From Actinokineospora globicatena (GTDB lineage: Bacteria; Actinomycetota; Actinomycetes; Mycobacteriales; Pseudonocardiaceae): a stretch of 64,000 nucleotides of DNA. Every line of letters starts with the position of its first letter. Positions within the stretch are counted from its first letter, which is position 1. Location of the stretch: contig NZ_JAMTCR010000004.1 of NCBI RefSeq assembly GCF_024171945.1, positions 682,001 through 746,000 on the forward strand. Direction: 5' to 3'. The notes under the pieces were generated by a model. That model ran no database searches, was not told the origin of the DNA, and worked only from the letters and a program-made list of their open reading frames with translations. This document shows positions 25,791 to 36,892 of the stretch, one piece after another. The translations under genes and the position numbers were made by a program.

Positions 25791-26009
25791 ATGAGCACCG
25801 AAACGATCTCTCACCAGGCCGGACCCGGTTCCGGACCGACACTGCCGACCGCGCCGTGCAGCGTTGTCTGGAGCCACGGGCACGCCTACGTGCTGGAGTA
25901 CACCGGGGGAGCGGGCCGCTGGGTCGGCCTGGACGCCTTCGGCAGGCCCACCGCGCTCACGCCCGCCGCGCTCGAGCGCCAGGGGTGGACGCAGCACCGC
26001 GAGGGCTGA
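25791..26009 (+). CDS. 72-aa hypothetical protein
   Basis: A small acidic-to-neutral protein, ATG at 25791 preceded by GGAGGTAAGCC. A flexible Thr/Pro/Gly N-terminus leads into a compact domain: SVVWSHGHAYVLEYTGGAGR, then LDAFGRPTALTPAALERQGW. The beta-rich core with several tryptophans looks like a folded mini-domain. No family is recognised. It sits alone between the DJ-1 gene and the pgsA block. Confidence 0.6.
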   Translation: MSTETISHQAGPGSGPTLPTAPCSVVWSHGHAYVLEYTGGAGRWVGLDAFGRPTALTPAALERQGWTQHREG

Positions 26010-26084
26010 GCCGACCAGCACGGATACGACTAACTGGGGACTGGGGATAAGAGCCATCGGATAGTGCTGCCCTACTCTTCCCGC

Positions 26085-26762
26085 ATGGCTGACGTGCGGG
26101 AAGAGGGGGCGGACCCGGTGGACGGCACCGCGCGAGTGGGGGAACCAGACCGCGCTGGTGCACTGGGCGCTGACGGGTCCGGCGCGGGCGTGTCGGACCG
26201 CGTGTGGACCATCCCGAACATCCTGAGCATGCTGCGGCTGGCCGGGGTCCCGCTGTTCCTGTACCTGCTGCTGGTCCCGAAGGCCGACGGCTGGGCGCTG
26301 GCCGTGCTGCTGTTCAGCGGCCTCAGCGACTGGCTCGACGGCAAGATCGCCCGGTGGCTGGACCAGACCAGCAAGCTCGGCGCCCTGCTCGACCCGGCGG
26401 CCGACCGGCTCTACACGATCGCCACCCTCGTCGCGTTCGTCGTGCGCGACATCGTGCCGTGGTGGGTCGCCGCCCTGCTGCTCGCCAGGGACGTTCTGGT
26501 AGCTGGGTGCATCCTCGTGCTGCGCCGGGCGGGTTTCGCCCCTCCAGAGGTCACCTACGTGGGCAAGGCGGCCACGTTCAACCTCATGTACGCGTTCCCG
26601 CTTCTGCTGCTCGCGCAAGGTGGCTCTACCTTCGCCGCGGTCGTCCGACCGGTCGCTTACGCGTTCATCGTCTGGGGCGGCCTCTTGTTCATCTGGTCCG
26701 GATTGCTCTACCTGGTGCAGACACGGGCGGCGCTGCGGTTGGCGCCCACCACCGCCGTTTAA
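26085..26762 (+). CDS. pgsA: CDP-alcohol phosphatidyltransferase
   Basis: A 225-aa membrane enzyme that joins a CDP-activated diacylglycerol to an alcohol phosphate, most likely glycerol-3-phosphate. The family motif DWLDGKIAR, then 8 residues, then GALLDPAAD is complete (about residues 82-106). It has about six membrane helices after a disordered acidic N-terminus. It matches the position of Rv1822 (pgsA2) before gcvH-garA in M. tuberculosis, so which phospholipid it makes is uncertain. TACTCT ends 6 bases before the ATG, suggesting a leaderless transcript. Confidence 0.88.
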   Translation: MADVREEGADPVDGTARVGEPDRAGALGADGSGAGVSDRVWTIPNILSMLRLAGVPLFLYLLLVPKADGWALAVLLFSGLSDWLDGKIARWLDQTSKLGALLDPAADRLYTIATLVAFVVRDIVPWWVAALLLARDVLVAGCILVLRRAGFAPPEVTYVGKAATFNLMYAFPLLLLAQGGSTFAAVVRPVAYAFIVWGGLLFIWSGLLYLVQTRAALRLAPTTAV

Positions 26763-26802
26763 GCTCTGCGCCACCACATCCCGGTCCGAAAGAGGGCACC
26801 GC

Positions 26803-27183
26803 GTGATCCCCGAAGAACTGCGCTACACCGACGAGCACGAGTGGGTGGCGACCAAGGCCGACGACCTGGTGCGCGTCGGCATCACCGAGTACGCCCAGCA
26901 GCAGCTCGGCGACGTGGTGTTCGTCCAGCTGCCCGAGGTCGGCGACCGGGTCGAGGCGGGCGCCCCGATCGGCGAGGTCGAGTCGACCAAGAGCGTCTCC
27001 GACCTCTACGCCCCGCTCTCCGGCGAGGTCGTCGCGGTCAACGAGGCCACCGCCGAGCAGCCCGACCTGCTCAACGACGACCCCTACGGCGAGGGCTGGC
27101 TCTTCGAGATCAGGGTCGACGACCCCGAGGCGCTCGAGGCGCTGCTCGACGCCGACGCCTACCAGGCGCTCACCCGGGCCTGA
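26803..27183 (+). CDS. gcvH: Glycine cleavage system H protein
   Basis: A 126-aa lipoyl carrier. It starts at GTG 26803 (VIPEELRYTDEHEWV). The lipoylated lysine is in IGEVESTKSVSDLYAP (about residue 66). The H protein shuttles the methylamine group between the P, T and L proteins. The partner gcvP lies 4 kb downstream under its own riboswitch. gcvT and the L protein are not in this window. Same order as Rv1826. Confidence 0.95.
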   Translation: MIPEELRYTDEHEWVATKADDLVRVGITEYAQQQLGDVVFVQLPEVGDRVEAGAPIGEVESTKSVSDLYAPLSGEVVAVNEATAEQPDLLNDDPYGEGWLFEIRVDDPEALEALLDADAYQALTRA

Positions 27184-27208
27184 CCCGGCGTGAGACGATC
27201 TTGGTGAG

Positions 27209-27236
27209 CGCGGTGGGCCCGGGTGGGCCCGCCGCG
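27209..27236 (+). terminator. Hairpin between gcvH and garA
   Basis: CGCGG and GGGCCC pair with GGGCCC and CCGCG around a GGGT loop, with single mismatched bases. It could be a terminator or an mRNA-processing stem; there is no clear U tract. Confidence 0.45.
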
Positions 27237-27326
27237 ACCCCCCAGGGGGTACCACCGGTCCGGCGCCTGATCGCGCACGGTACGTTGGCACTTGTTCAGC
27301 GGAACTGACCAGCAGGAGGAGCTCAG

Positions 27327-27779
27327 GTGAGCACCAACGACGGGCCCGGCGTCCCGCCGGAGCAGTCTCCGGAACGGACTTCGGTCTTCCGGGCCGACTT
27401 CCTCACCGACCCCGAGGCCCAGGTCGCTCCGGCGCCCGAGCCCGCCGTGGCCGGTGTCGACGCCCTGCCGTCCGGTTCCGCGCTGCTCGTGGTGAAGCGC
27501 GGTCCGAACGCGGGGTCGCGTTTCCTGCTCGACCGCGACACCACCAGCGCGGGTCGGCACCCCGACAGCGACATCTTCCTCGACGACGTCACCGTCTCCC
27601 GGCGGCACGCGGAGTTCCGCCGCGAGGGCGGGGAGTTCGTCGTGATCGACGTCGGCAGCCTCAACGGCACCTACGTCAACCGGGAACCGGTCGACCAGGC
27701 CGTCCTCGCGGGCGGTGACGAGGTGCAGATCGGCAAGTTCCGCCTGGTGTTCCTCACCGGCCCCGGCGCGGGGGCCTAG
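27327..27779 (+). CDS. garA: FHA-domain TCA-cycle regulator GarA/OdhI
   Basis: A 150-aa protein nearly identical in its core to mycobacterial GarA. The FHA domain (about 45-140) carries GRHPDSDIFLDDVTVSRRHA and GSLNGTYVN. Unphosphorylated GarA inhibits alpha-ketoglutarate dehydrogenase/decarboxylase and glutamate dehydrogenase; Ser/Thr kinases release the block by phosphorylating an N-terminal Thr-Thr motif. Here that motif reads ERTSVFRADFL instead of ETTSVFRADFL. The first threonine (the PknG site in GarA/OdhI) is therefore arginine, and only the second (PknB-type) remains. A good RBS (AGGAGGAG) precedes the ATG. Confidence 0.93.
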   Translation: MSTNDGPGVPPEQSPERTSVFRADFLTDPEAQVAPAPEPAVAGVDALPSGSALLVVKRGPNAGSRFLLDRDTTSAGRHPDSDIFLDDVTVSRRHAEFRREGGEFVVIDVGSLNGTYVNREPVDQAVLAGGDEVQIGKFRLVFLTGPGAGA

Positions 27780-27785
27780 GGGCGC

Positions 27786-28493
27786 GTGACGGCCGCCGGT
27801 CGGGCGTCGCGGGCCGGGTCGAGCATCGGCGCCGTGCTCTCGCAGCTACGGCCGGAGTTCCCGGACGTGACCATCTCCAAGATCCGCTTCCTCGAGGCGG
27901 AGGGGCTGGTCAGCCCGGAGCGCACGCCGTCGGGCTACCGGCGGTTCACCGCGGCCGACGTGGCGCGGCTGCGCTTCGTGCTCGCCGCGCAGCGCGACCA
28001 CTACCTCCCGCTCAAGGTCATCAAAGAGCAACTCGACCGCCCGGGCGGGCCACCCGAGCAGGTGGCCCGCCCGGCGCGCGGTCTCATCGCGGTACCCGCG
28101 CTGCCGGAACCGGTCGCCACCGTCGCGCCGATGTCGCGTGACGACCTGCTCGACCGGGCCAGGATCCCCGAGCGGATCCTGGCCGAGCTCGAGCAGTACG
28201 GCCTGCTGGCCGCGTCCGCCGACGGCGCGTTCGACGCCGAGGCGCTCGCCGTGGCCACCACCGCGTCGGCGTTGGCCGACTACGGCATCGAACCCCGGCA
28301 CCTGCGCGCCTTCCGCGCCGCGGCCGACCGGGAAGTGGCGCTGCTCGAACAGGTCCTGGCCCCGGTGTTCCGCCAGCGCGACCCCGCTGCGCGGGCGCGC
28401 GCGGACGAGTCGGCCGACGACCTGGCGGCGTTGGCGATCACCCTGCACTCGCTGCTGGTGCGGACCGGTTTGCGCAGAGTGACGCAGAAGTAG
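27786..28493 (+). CDS. MerR-family regulator, FtsR/Rv1828-like
   Basis: A 235-aa MerR-type protein. SIGAVLSQLRPEFPDVTISK and FLEAEGLVSPERTPSGYRRF form the winged helix, and HYLPLKVIKEQLDRPGG is the linker. A C-terminal all-helical domain (about 110-235) has no metal- or drug-binding cysteines. The Corynebacterium homologue FtsR controls ftsZ; a cell-division role is possible here by homology. The GTG is 6 bases after garA, in the conserved Rv1827-Rv1828 order, so they are probably co-transcribed. Confidence 0.85.
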   Translation: MTAAGRASRAGSSIGAVLSQLRPEFPDVTISKIRFLEAEGLVSPERTPSGYRRFTAADVARLRFVLAAQRDHYLPLKVIKEQLDRPGGPPEQVARPARGLIAVPALPEPVATVAPMSRDDLLDRARIPERILAELEQYGLLAASADGAFDAEALAVATTASALADYGIEPRHLRAFRAAADREVALLEQVLAPVFRQRDPAARARADESADDLAALAITLHSLLVRTGLRRVTQK

Positions 28494-28667
28494 CGCGGTG
28501 CTCGCGAGATCGCGTGCGCGGCCACCGGTGCTGAACCGATCACCGTGGAATAGACGTGAGATAGGCGGGCGTGGGGACCAGATGGCGGGTAGCGTCGAAC
28601 CAGGCGATGAGCGATCCTCGATGCAACGGGACGCCGATGCCCCAGCGAGCGGAGGGAGGCGAGCCCG

Positions 28668-29141
28668 ATGAGCGAGATGCGCGTCGTGGGGGTCCGGGTG
28701 GAGCTGCCCGCGAACCAGCCGATCTTGTTGCTGCGTGAGACCGAGGGAGAGCGGTACCTGCCGATCTGGATCGGATCGGTGGAGGCCACCGCGATCGCCC
28801 TCGAGCAGCAGGGGGTGCGGCCCGCGCGGCCGCTGACCCACGACCTGCTCAAGGACGTGATCGGCGCGCTCGGTCGCGAACTGGAGCAGGTGCGGATCAC
28901 CGACCTGCGCGAGGGCACCTTCTTCGCCGAGCTGGTCTTCGACGGCGACGTTCGCGTCTCGGCGCGACCCAGCGACTCGGTCGCCCTGGCCCTGCGGGTC
29001 GGCGTGCCGATCCACGCCGAGGACTCGGTGCTGCAGGAGGCCGGGCTGATCATCCCGGACGAGCAGGAGGACGAGGTGGAGAAGTTCCGCGAGTTCCTCG
29101 ACTCGGTCTCCCCCGAGGACTTCCGCGGCGCGGATACGTAG
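28668..29141 (+). CDS. Bifunctional nuclease (BFN/DUF151) family protein
   Basis: A 157-aa protein of the BFN/DUF151 family. MRVVGVRVELPANQPILLLRE and YLPIWIGSVEATAIALEQQGV are the family hallmarks, as is HDLLKDVIGALG. The acidic C-terminal tail (DEQEDEVEKFREFLDS) is usual. Plant BFN has RNase/DNase activity; bacterial members lie between two merR genes in actinobacteria (Rv1829) with no settled role. An RBS (GGAGGGAGG) precedes the ATG. Confidence 0.88.
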   Translation: MSEMRVVGVRVELPANQPILLLRETEGERYLPIWIGSVEATAIALEQQGVRPARPLTHDLLKDVIGALGRELEQVRITDLREGTFFAELVFDGDVRVSARPSDSVALALRVGVPIHAEDSVLQEAGLIIPDEQEDEVEKFREFLDSVSPEDFRGADT

Positions 29142-29283
29142 CCGGGGTGGGTCAACTCCGTGGGGACGTCCCCCGCGAGCCAGGTGCCCCAGTGACTCAG
29201 CCCCGTCCCCGCGCGTCGCGTTGACCTCCTCGCGTGCCCGTTTTACCGTCACAGACGAGCGAAACACACCGAGGTCGCAGGTA

Positions 29284-29305
29284 GTGCTACCGCCAGCGGT
29301 AGCAC
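29284..29305. promoter_or_regulatory. 22-bp inverted repeat upstream of the second merR gene
   Basis: GTGCTACCGC and GCGGTAGCAC are perfect 10-bp arms around CA, 103 bases before the GTG of the merR gene at 29408. MerR-type operators are dyads of about this size, so autoregulation is possible. A leader hairpin is the alternative. Confidence 0.45.
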
Positions 29306-29407
29306 CGACCGACGCCCCGTGTGTGTGCCGCTCGGCCGACGGTTCCCCAGAGCGGAACGGGCGGTCTCGTTCGCCGGCCATCGGTGGCCGGACGAGGGGA
29401 GGCAGGC

Positions 29408-29968
29408 GTGTTCGAGGATGGTCCCGTCGGGGCTGACTCCGGTGAGCAGGGCGAACTGTTCCCGGACGCCTCGCTGCCCGACGAGCTCGTCGGCTACCGG
29501 GGTCCCGCCGCGTGCCAGATCGCAGGCATCACCTACCGGCAGCTCGACTACTGGGCGCGCACCGGCTTGGTCGTGCCCACGGTCCGCAGCGCGCACGGCT
29601 CCGGCTCGCAGCGGCTCTACTCGTTCAAGGACGTCCTGGTCCTGAAGGTGGTCAAGCGGTTGCTCGACACCGGGGTGTCCCTGCAGAACATCCGGGTCGC
29701 CGTCGACCACCTGCGCAGGCGCGGGGTCCGCGACCTGGCCAGGATCACCCTCTTCAGCGACGGCACCACCGTCTACGAGTGCACCTCGCCCGAGGAGGTC
29801 GTCGACCTGCTCCAAGGCGGCCAGGGCGTGTTCGGCATCGCGGTCAGCGGCGCCATCCGCGAGATCAGCGGCACCATCCACGAGTTCCCCGCCGAGCGCG
29901 CCGACGGCGTCGAGATCCCCGCCGACGACGAGCTCACCCAGCGCCGCAAGGCCCGCAACGCCGGGTGA
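29408..29968 (+). CDS. MerR-family regulator, Rv1830-like
   Basis: A 186-aa regulator from GTG 29408, which has GGGGAGG upstream. YRGPAACQIAGITYRQLDYW and RTGLVVPTV are the HTH; SQRLYSFKDVLVLKVVKRLL and DTGVSLQNIRVAVDHLRRRG are the following helices. The C-terminal part has VYECTSPEEVVDLLQGGQGV. Layout and neighbours match Rv1830 of M. tuberculosis, reported to influence growth and recovery after drug exposure. The role here is inferred only from this match. Confidence 0.85.
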   Translation: MFEDGPVGADSGEQGELFPDASLPDELVGYRGPAACQIAGITYRQLDYWARTGLVVPTVRSAHGSGSQRLYSFKDVLVLKVVKRLLDTGVSLQNIRVAVDHLRRRGVRDLARITLFSDGTTVYECTSPEEVVDLLQGGQGVFGIAVSGAIREISGTIHEFPAERADGVEIPADDELTQRRKARNAG

Positions 29969-29980
29969 GGCTCTAGAGCC

Positions 29981-30760
29981 CTAGGGCAGCGTGTACGCGG
30001 TGGTGAGCGCGACGCAGGTGAAGCCGACGCGCTCCAGGATCGGCCTGCTCGTGGGTAGCGCGTCCACTTGCAGATAGCGCACCCCGCGCTGCTCAGCCCT
30101 ACGGGCGCGGTAGCTCACCAGCGACCGGTAGATCCCACGTCCCCGCCACGCCTCTAGCGTTCCACCGCCCCACAGGCCCGCGAAGTCCGTACCTGGGTGG
30201 TAGCTCGTCCGGGCGGCGCTCACGGGCTCGTCCCCGGCCACCGCCAGCACCGCGTCCAGTTCTCCGACGGCGAGTTGTGCGCGCATCTGCGCCCCCAGCC
30301 TGCTGTGATCCGCCCCGAAGGCGATGTCGTGCACCCGGACCACCCGGTCGACGTCGGCGTCGGAGGTCACGGGGACCAGTTCGACGCCCTCCGGCGGCGC
30401 GAAGTGCGGCACGGACGCTGCCTCGGCGACCATCACCGCCTCCGCGGGCCCACCCACCAGCCCGGCGGCCGTCAGCCGGTCGGCCAGGTCGACGGGGGAG
30501 TCGTGGTGGTAGAGCTTCCACTCGCCGTGACCCTCGACGCCGCGCAGCCACGCGACGGTCGCCTCGATCACCTGATCGGCGGTCGACTCGTCGAGTGACG
30601 ACCAGACCACCCCGGACCAGCTGTCCCGACCGACGCCGAGGTGTCTGGTCAGCAGGTCGGTGCGCTCGGCGCTCCCGCCCGGCCCGGAGGGCGCCAGGTG
30701 ACGGCGCAGTTGGTGGTCGATGGCGGCGCGCACGGCGGCGATGTCCAGGTCGGAGCCCAT
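29981..30760 (-). CDS. GNAT-family acetyltransferase
   Basis: A 259-aa protein read against the gcv block. A helical N-terminal part (1-120) is followed by a GNAT domain. GGGTLEAWRGRGIYRSLVSY is the acetyl-CoA motif A, and QVDALPTSRPILERVGF is the conserved last strand and helix. The frame is open for 1.4 kb upstream across the riboswitch and gcvP antisense, but the ATG at 30760 is where homologous sequence begins. It converges with the merR gene over 12 bases that include GGCTCTAGAGCC. Confidence 0.8.
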   Translation of the reverse strand: MGSDLDIAAVRAAIDHQLRRHLAPSGPGGSAERTDLLTRHLGVGRDSWSGVVWSSLDESTADQVIEATVAWLRGVEGHGEWKLYHHDSPVDLADRLTAAGLVGGPAEAVMVAEAASVPHFAPPEGVELVPVTSDADVDRVVRVHDIAFGADHSRLGAQMRAQLAVGELDAVLAVAGDEPVSAARTSYHPGTDFAGLWGGGTLEAWRGRGIYRSLVSYRARRAEQRGVRYLQVDALPTSRPILERVGFTCVALTTAYTLP

Positions 30761-30839
30761 GTCCGGCAGTCGACCGCGAACCGCACCCCGTCCGCAATCG
30801 AATTGCACCCCGGACGGGTTAGACTCGTCCTCGCGTCGC

Positions 30840-31066
30840 TGAACCCGTGCGGGAGAGTCCGACCGGTCCACCAGACCGGATCGGCGCCGAAGGAGCAAAT
30901 CCTCCCCGGAACCTCTCAGGCAAACGGACCGTGCGGGTGAGACGCCTCTGGAAAGCGGGCGACCCGGCACGACCGGGGAGCCCCGCCGAAGGTGCAAGTC
31001 GCATGCCCGCTTCCGGGCGTGCGGTGAAGCTCTCAGGCGCCTTCGGGCACGGACAGAGGGGGAGGG
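30840..31066 (+). ncRNA. Tandem glycine riboswitch (gcvT motif)
   Basis: Two aptamers lie between the divergent GNAT start and gcvP. Aptamer 1 (about 30840-30938) has GTGCGGGAGAGTCC, GCGCCGAAGGAGCAA and CTCTCAGGCAAACGGACC. Aptamer 2 (about 30935-31066) has GTGAGACGCCTCTGG, CCGCCGAAGGTGCAAGT and CTCTCAGGCGC, ending GGACAGAGGGGGA. These are the conserved cores of the glycine-binding element. No obvious terminator stem lies between it and the ATG at 31127, so control of initiation or translation of gcvP, switched on by glycine, is likely. Confidence 0.93.
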
Positions 31067-31126
31067 CCACACGGGCGGACCGCCCGTGCCAGGCCCGACC
31101 CCTGCTGCACCGCCCCGAGGAGACCC

Positions 31127-34000
<2,874 letters not shown>

Positions 34001-34015
34001 CGCGCTTTGTCGAGG

Positions 34016-34046
34016 GTGGCCCGCCGAGTGGTTGTCGGCGGGCCAC
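34016..34046 (+). terminator. Rho-independent terminator after gcvP
   Basis: A perfect 12-bp stem, GTGGCCCGCCGA with TCGGCGGGCCAC, and a 7-base loop, 15 bases after the stop, followed by TCCCGTTTC. Confidence 0.88.
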
Positions 34047-34129
34047 TCCCGTTTCACCGGGGGAAGATAGCGCTGCCCCACGGTGTTGGGTGCCACTGAG
34101 GACTGTCCCCGAGAACGACGAGGAACCCC

Positions 34130-34957
34130 ATGCCGAACGTCCCTGGCGTCAAGCTCAACGACGGCACCACCATCCCGCAGCTCGGCTTCGGTGTGTGGCA
34201 GGTGCCCGATGACGTCGTCGGCGCCGCGATCAGCACCGCGCTCGAGGCCGGTTACCGCAGCATCGACACCGCCGCGGCGTACCGCAACGAGACCGGCACC
34301 GGTAAGGCCATCGCCGAGTCCGGCCTCCCGCGCGACGAGATCTACGTGACCACGAAGCTCTGGAACACCGACCAGGGCTACGACCCGACGCTGCGCGCCT
34401 TCGACGCCAGCCTGCAGCGCCTCGGCCTGGAGCAGGTGGACCTGTACCTGATCCACTGGCCCACCCCCTCGCGCGACACCTACGTCGACACCTGGCGGGC
34501 GTTCGAGAAGATCCGCGCCGACGGCCGGGCCCGCTCGATCGGCGTCTCCAACTTCCACGTCCCGCACCTGCGCAGGCTCTTCGACGAGACCGACGTGGTG
34601 CCGGTGCTCAACCAGGTCGAGCTGCACCCGAACCTGCCGCAGGCCGAGCTGCGCGCCTTCCACGCCGAGCACGGCATCGCGACTGAGGCGTGGAGCCCGC
34701 TGGCCTCCGGCGCGCTGCTGGCCGACCCGGCGGTCACCGCGCTGGCCGACAAGCACGGGAAGAGCACCGCGCAGGTGCTGCTGCGGTGGCACGTGCAGCT
34801 GGGCAACGTGGTGATCCCCAAGTCGGTCACCCCGGCCCGGATCAGCGCGAACATCGAGGTCTTCGACTTCGAGCTCGACGCCGACGACCTGGCGGTGCTG
34901 GCCGGGCTGGACAACGGGCAGCGGGTCGGCCCGGACCCCGAGCGGTTCAACGGGTAA
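34130..34957 (+). CDS. Aldo/keto reductase (2,5-diketogluconate reductase type)
   Basis: A 275-aa NADPH-dependent (beta/alpha)8 reductase. The catalytic tetrad is visible: Asp and Tyr in IDTAAAYRNETG, Lys in VTTKLWN, His in DLYLIHWPTP. The cofactor loop is VVIPKSVTPARISAN. Closest in pattern to the AKR5 group (DkgA-like), which reduces alpha-ketoaldehydes and diketo-sugars; methylglyoxal-type detoxification is plausible. It stands alone between the gcvP terminator and the VWA gene. Confidence 0.9.
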   Translation: MPNVPGVKLNDGTTIPQLGFGVWQVPDDVVGAAISTALEAGYRSIDTAAAYRNETGTGKAIAESGLPRDEIYVTTKLWNTDQGYDPTLRAFDASLQRLGLEQVDLYLIHWPTPSRDTYVDTWRAFEKIRADGRARSIGVSNFHVPHLRRLFDETDVVPVLNQVELHPNLPQAELRAFHAEHGIATEAWSPLASGALLADPAVTALADKHGKSTAQVLLRWHVQLGNVVIPKSVTPARISANIEVFDFELDADDLAVLAGLDNGQRVGPDPERFNG

Positions 34958-35068
34958 CGGTGAATTTCCTCCCGCATCACTCGGGTTGACGCATTTCCAA
35001 CCCCTAATAGAGTGCATTGCGCCTGGCGCGGACACGGACCGGCATATCCGTCGCGCGGAAAGGACGTG

Positions 35069-36838
35069 ATGTCACGACATCGGGGGCATGTGAGCGGCAG
35101 ACGAGTGAGCGTGGGGGTGATCGCGTTAGGGCTGGTGTCCCTGCTGGTGCTCGGCTGGGCCGGGTGGGGGTGGATCGGTGACCACTTCGACCGGGCGGCC
35201 GCGCGCGAGCAGGGCTGCCCGGCGGGCGCGGAGGTGCTCCGGGTGGCGGTGACCCCCTCGGCCGAGCGGCCGGTCCGGGAGGCCGCCAACCGGTGGAACT
35301 CCGGGTCCACCGTGGTCGGCGAGCACTGCGTGCGGGTCAACATCAGCTCGGCGGAGTCGCCGCGCGCCTACGCCGGGCTCACCGGGGAGTGGAACACCCG
35401 GGAGCTCGGCGACCGCCCGGACGCGTGGCTGCCGGAGTCGTCGCTGTGGACCGACCGGCTCGCCGCCACCGACGACGCGCTGCTCGCCGCCGCGCCGGAG
35501 CCGGTCGCCAGCAGCCCGGTCGTGCTCGCCGCGCCGGAACCCGCGGCCACGGTGTTCACGAACGCCGCGCGGTTCCGGTGGTCGGAGCTGGCCGGGCTGA
35601 CCTCGGACACCAGTGGCTGGACCCGGTTCGGCAAACCGGACTGGGGTCGGCTCACGGTCGCGTTGCCGTCGCCGCTGACCAACCCGGCGAGCGCTCTAGC
35701 GGTGCAGAGCGCGCTCGTGGGTGTGGCGCAAGAGAGCCCGGTTACGCAGAACGTGCTTGCTAGACAACCGGTTGAGGCAGCGTTGGGGGCGTTGGCGCGG
35801 GCACAACCGTCTGACGTGCCTGACACGACTCGGGCCGCGTTGGCCGCGTTGGGCGAGAGCCCGGACATGGCCGACGCCCCGTACAGCGCGGTCGCGACTC
35901 TGGAGGTCGACCTGTTCCGCCGCAACCTCGGCGACGACGGACGACCCGCGTCGAAGCGGCCGCTGTGGGAGGTCGTCGCCACGGGACCGACGCCGGTGGC
36001 GGACTTCCCGTTCGTGGCGCTGACCGGCGCCGACGTGGGACCGGTGCGGACCGAGGCGGCCGACCGGTTCCGCGCGTTCCTGCAGGCGCCCGAGCAGCAG
36101 CGCGAGTTCTCCCGCGCCGGGCTGCGCGGCAAGGACGCCCCGGACCGGCCGACGGCGGCGATGGGCATGAGCTGGGGCGAGGTCGTGCCCGGGTTCGCCA
36201 GGTCGGACCCCAACACCACGCAGCGGATCGCGACCACGTGGGCCAACGCCGTGGAGGGCGGCGGCATCGTGACCATCATGGTCGACGTGTCGCGCACCAT
36301 GGGCGGCGACGGCGGCGACGGGCGGAGCAGGCTCGACTGGGTCAAGGACGCGCTGAAGGGCTACACGGACTACACCGTCTCCGGCTCTCTTGGCCTGTGG
36401 CCGTTCTCGCGCTCCCTTGAGAAGGGAAAGCCTTACGCGGTAGCGGTACCGACAGGTCCTGTGACCAACCGGCGTGCGTCGCTACATGTCGCGATCGACG
36501 GTCTTACACCCAACGGTGCCACGGACTTCTATGAGTCGGTGGCCGCTGGATACCGCTCTGCCGTTCAGGGTTACGTTCCCGGGCGCCGGAACCAGTTGGT
36601 GGTCATCACCGACGGTGGCGCTGACGGCGCGATGTCGTTGTCCCAGGCCAAGGCCGCGATCCGGCGCGTGTCGGAGAAGGACAAGCCGGTGCCGGTCGAC
36701 GTGATCGCCATCGGCCGTGACCCGGACCGCGCGGCGCTGCGCGACCTGGCCACGTCGACCGGCGGGACGCTGACCGTGCTGCCGGACGCGCGGGGCGTCG
36801 TCGGCGCGCTGGGGCAGGCCGTCACCGTCCGGGACTGA
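35069..36838 (+). CDS. Substrate-binding and VWA domain membrane protein
   Basis: A 589-aa extracytoplasmic protein anchored by an N-terminal helix (about residues 13-35). Residues 50-390 resemble a type 2 periplasmic substrate-binding fold (VLRVAVTPSAERPVREAANR, then DAWLPESSLWTDRLA). From about 395 follows a von Willebrand A domain with IVTIMVDVSRTMGG as metal site: it reads DxSxT where DxSxS is usual. ATDFYESV and LVVITDGGADG supply the other metal ligands. Likely binds a cell-wall or surface ligand with a divalent metal. ATG 35069 has GGAAAGGA upstream. Two internal stretches (35.69-35.87 and 36.38-36.60 kb) show relaxed codon use. Confidence 0.8.
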   Translation: MSRHRGHVSGRRVSVGVIALGLVSLLVLGWAGWGWIGDHFDRAAAREQGCPAGAEVLRVAVTPSAERPVREAANRWNSGSTVVGEHCVRVNISSAESPRAYAGLTGEWNTRELGDRPDAWLPESSLWTDRLAATDDALLAAAPEPVASSPVVLAAPEPAATVFTNAARFRWSELAGLTSDTSGWTRFGKPDWGRLTVALPSPLTNPASALAVQSALVGVAQESPVTQNVLARQPVEAALGALARAQPSDVPDTTRAALAALGESPDMADAPYSAVATLEVDLFRRNLGDDGRPASKRPLWEVVATGPTPVADFPFVALTGADVGPVRTEAADRFRAFLQAPEQQREFSRAGLRGKDAPDRPTAAMGMSWGEVVPGFARSDPNTTQRIATTWANAVEGGGIVTIMVDVSRTMGGDGGDGRSRLDWVKDALKGYTDYTVSGSLGLWPFSRSLEKGKPYAVAVPTGPVTNRRASLHVAIDGLTPNGATDFYESVAAGYRSAVQGYVPGRRNQLVVITDGGADGAMSLSQAKAAIRRVSEKDKPVPVDVIAIGRDPDRAALRDLATSTGGTLTVLPDARGVVGALGQAVTVRD

Positions 36839-36892
36839 CCCCTGTGGATGAACGGCGACGGCCGCTCGGGGCTTGGCCCTAGGATCCAGGGC

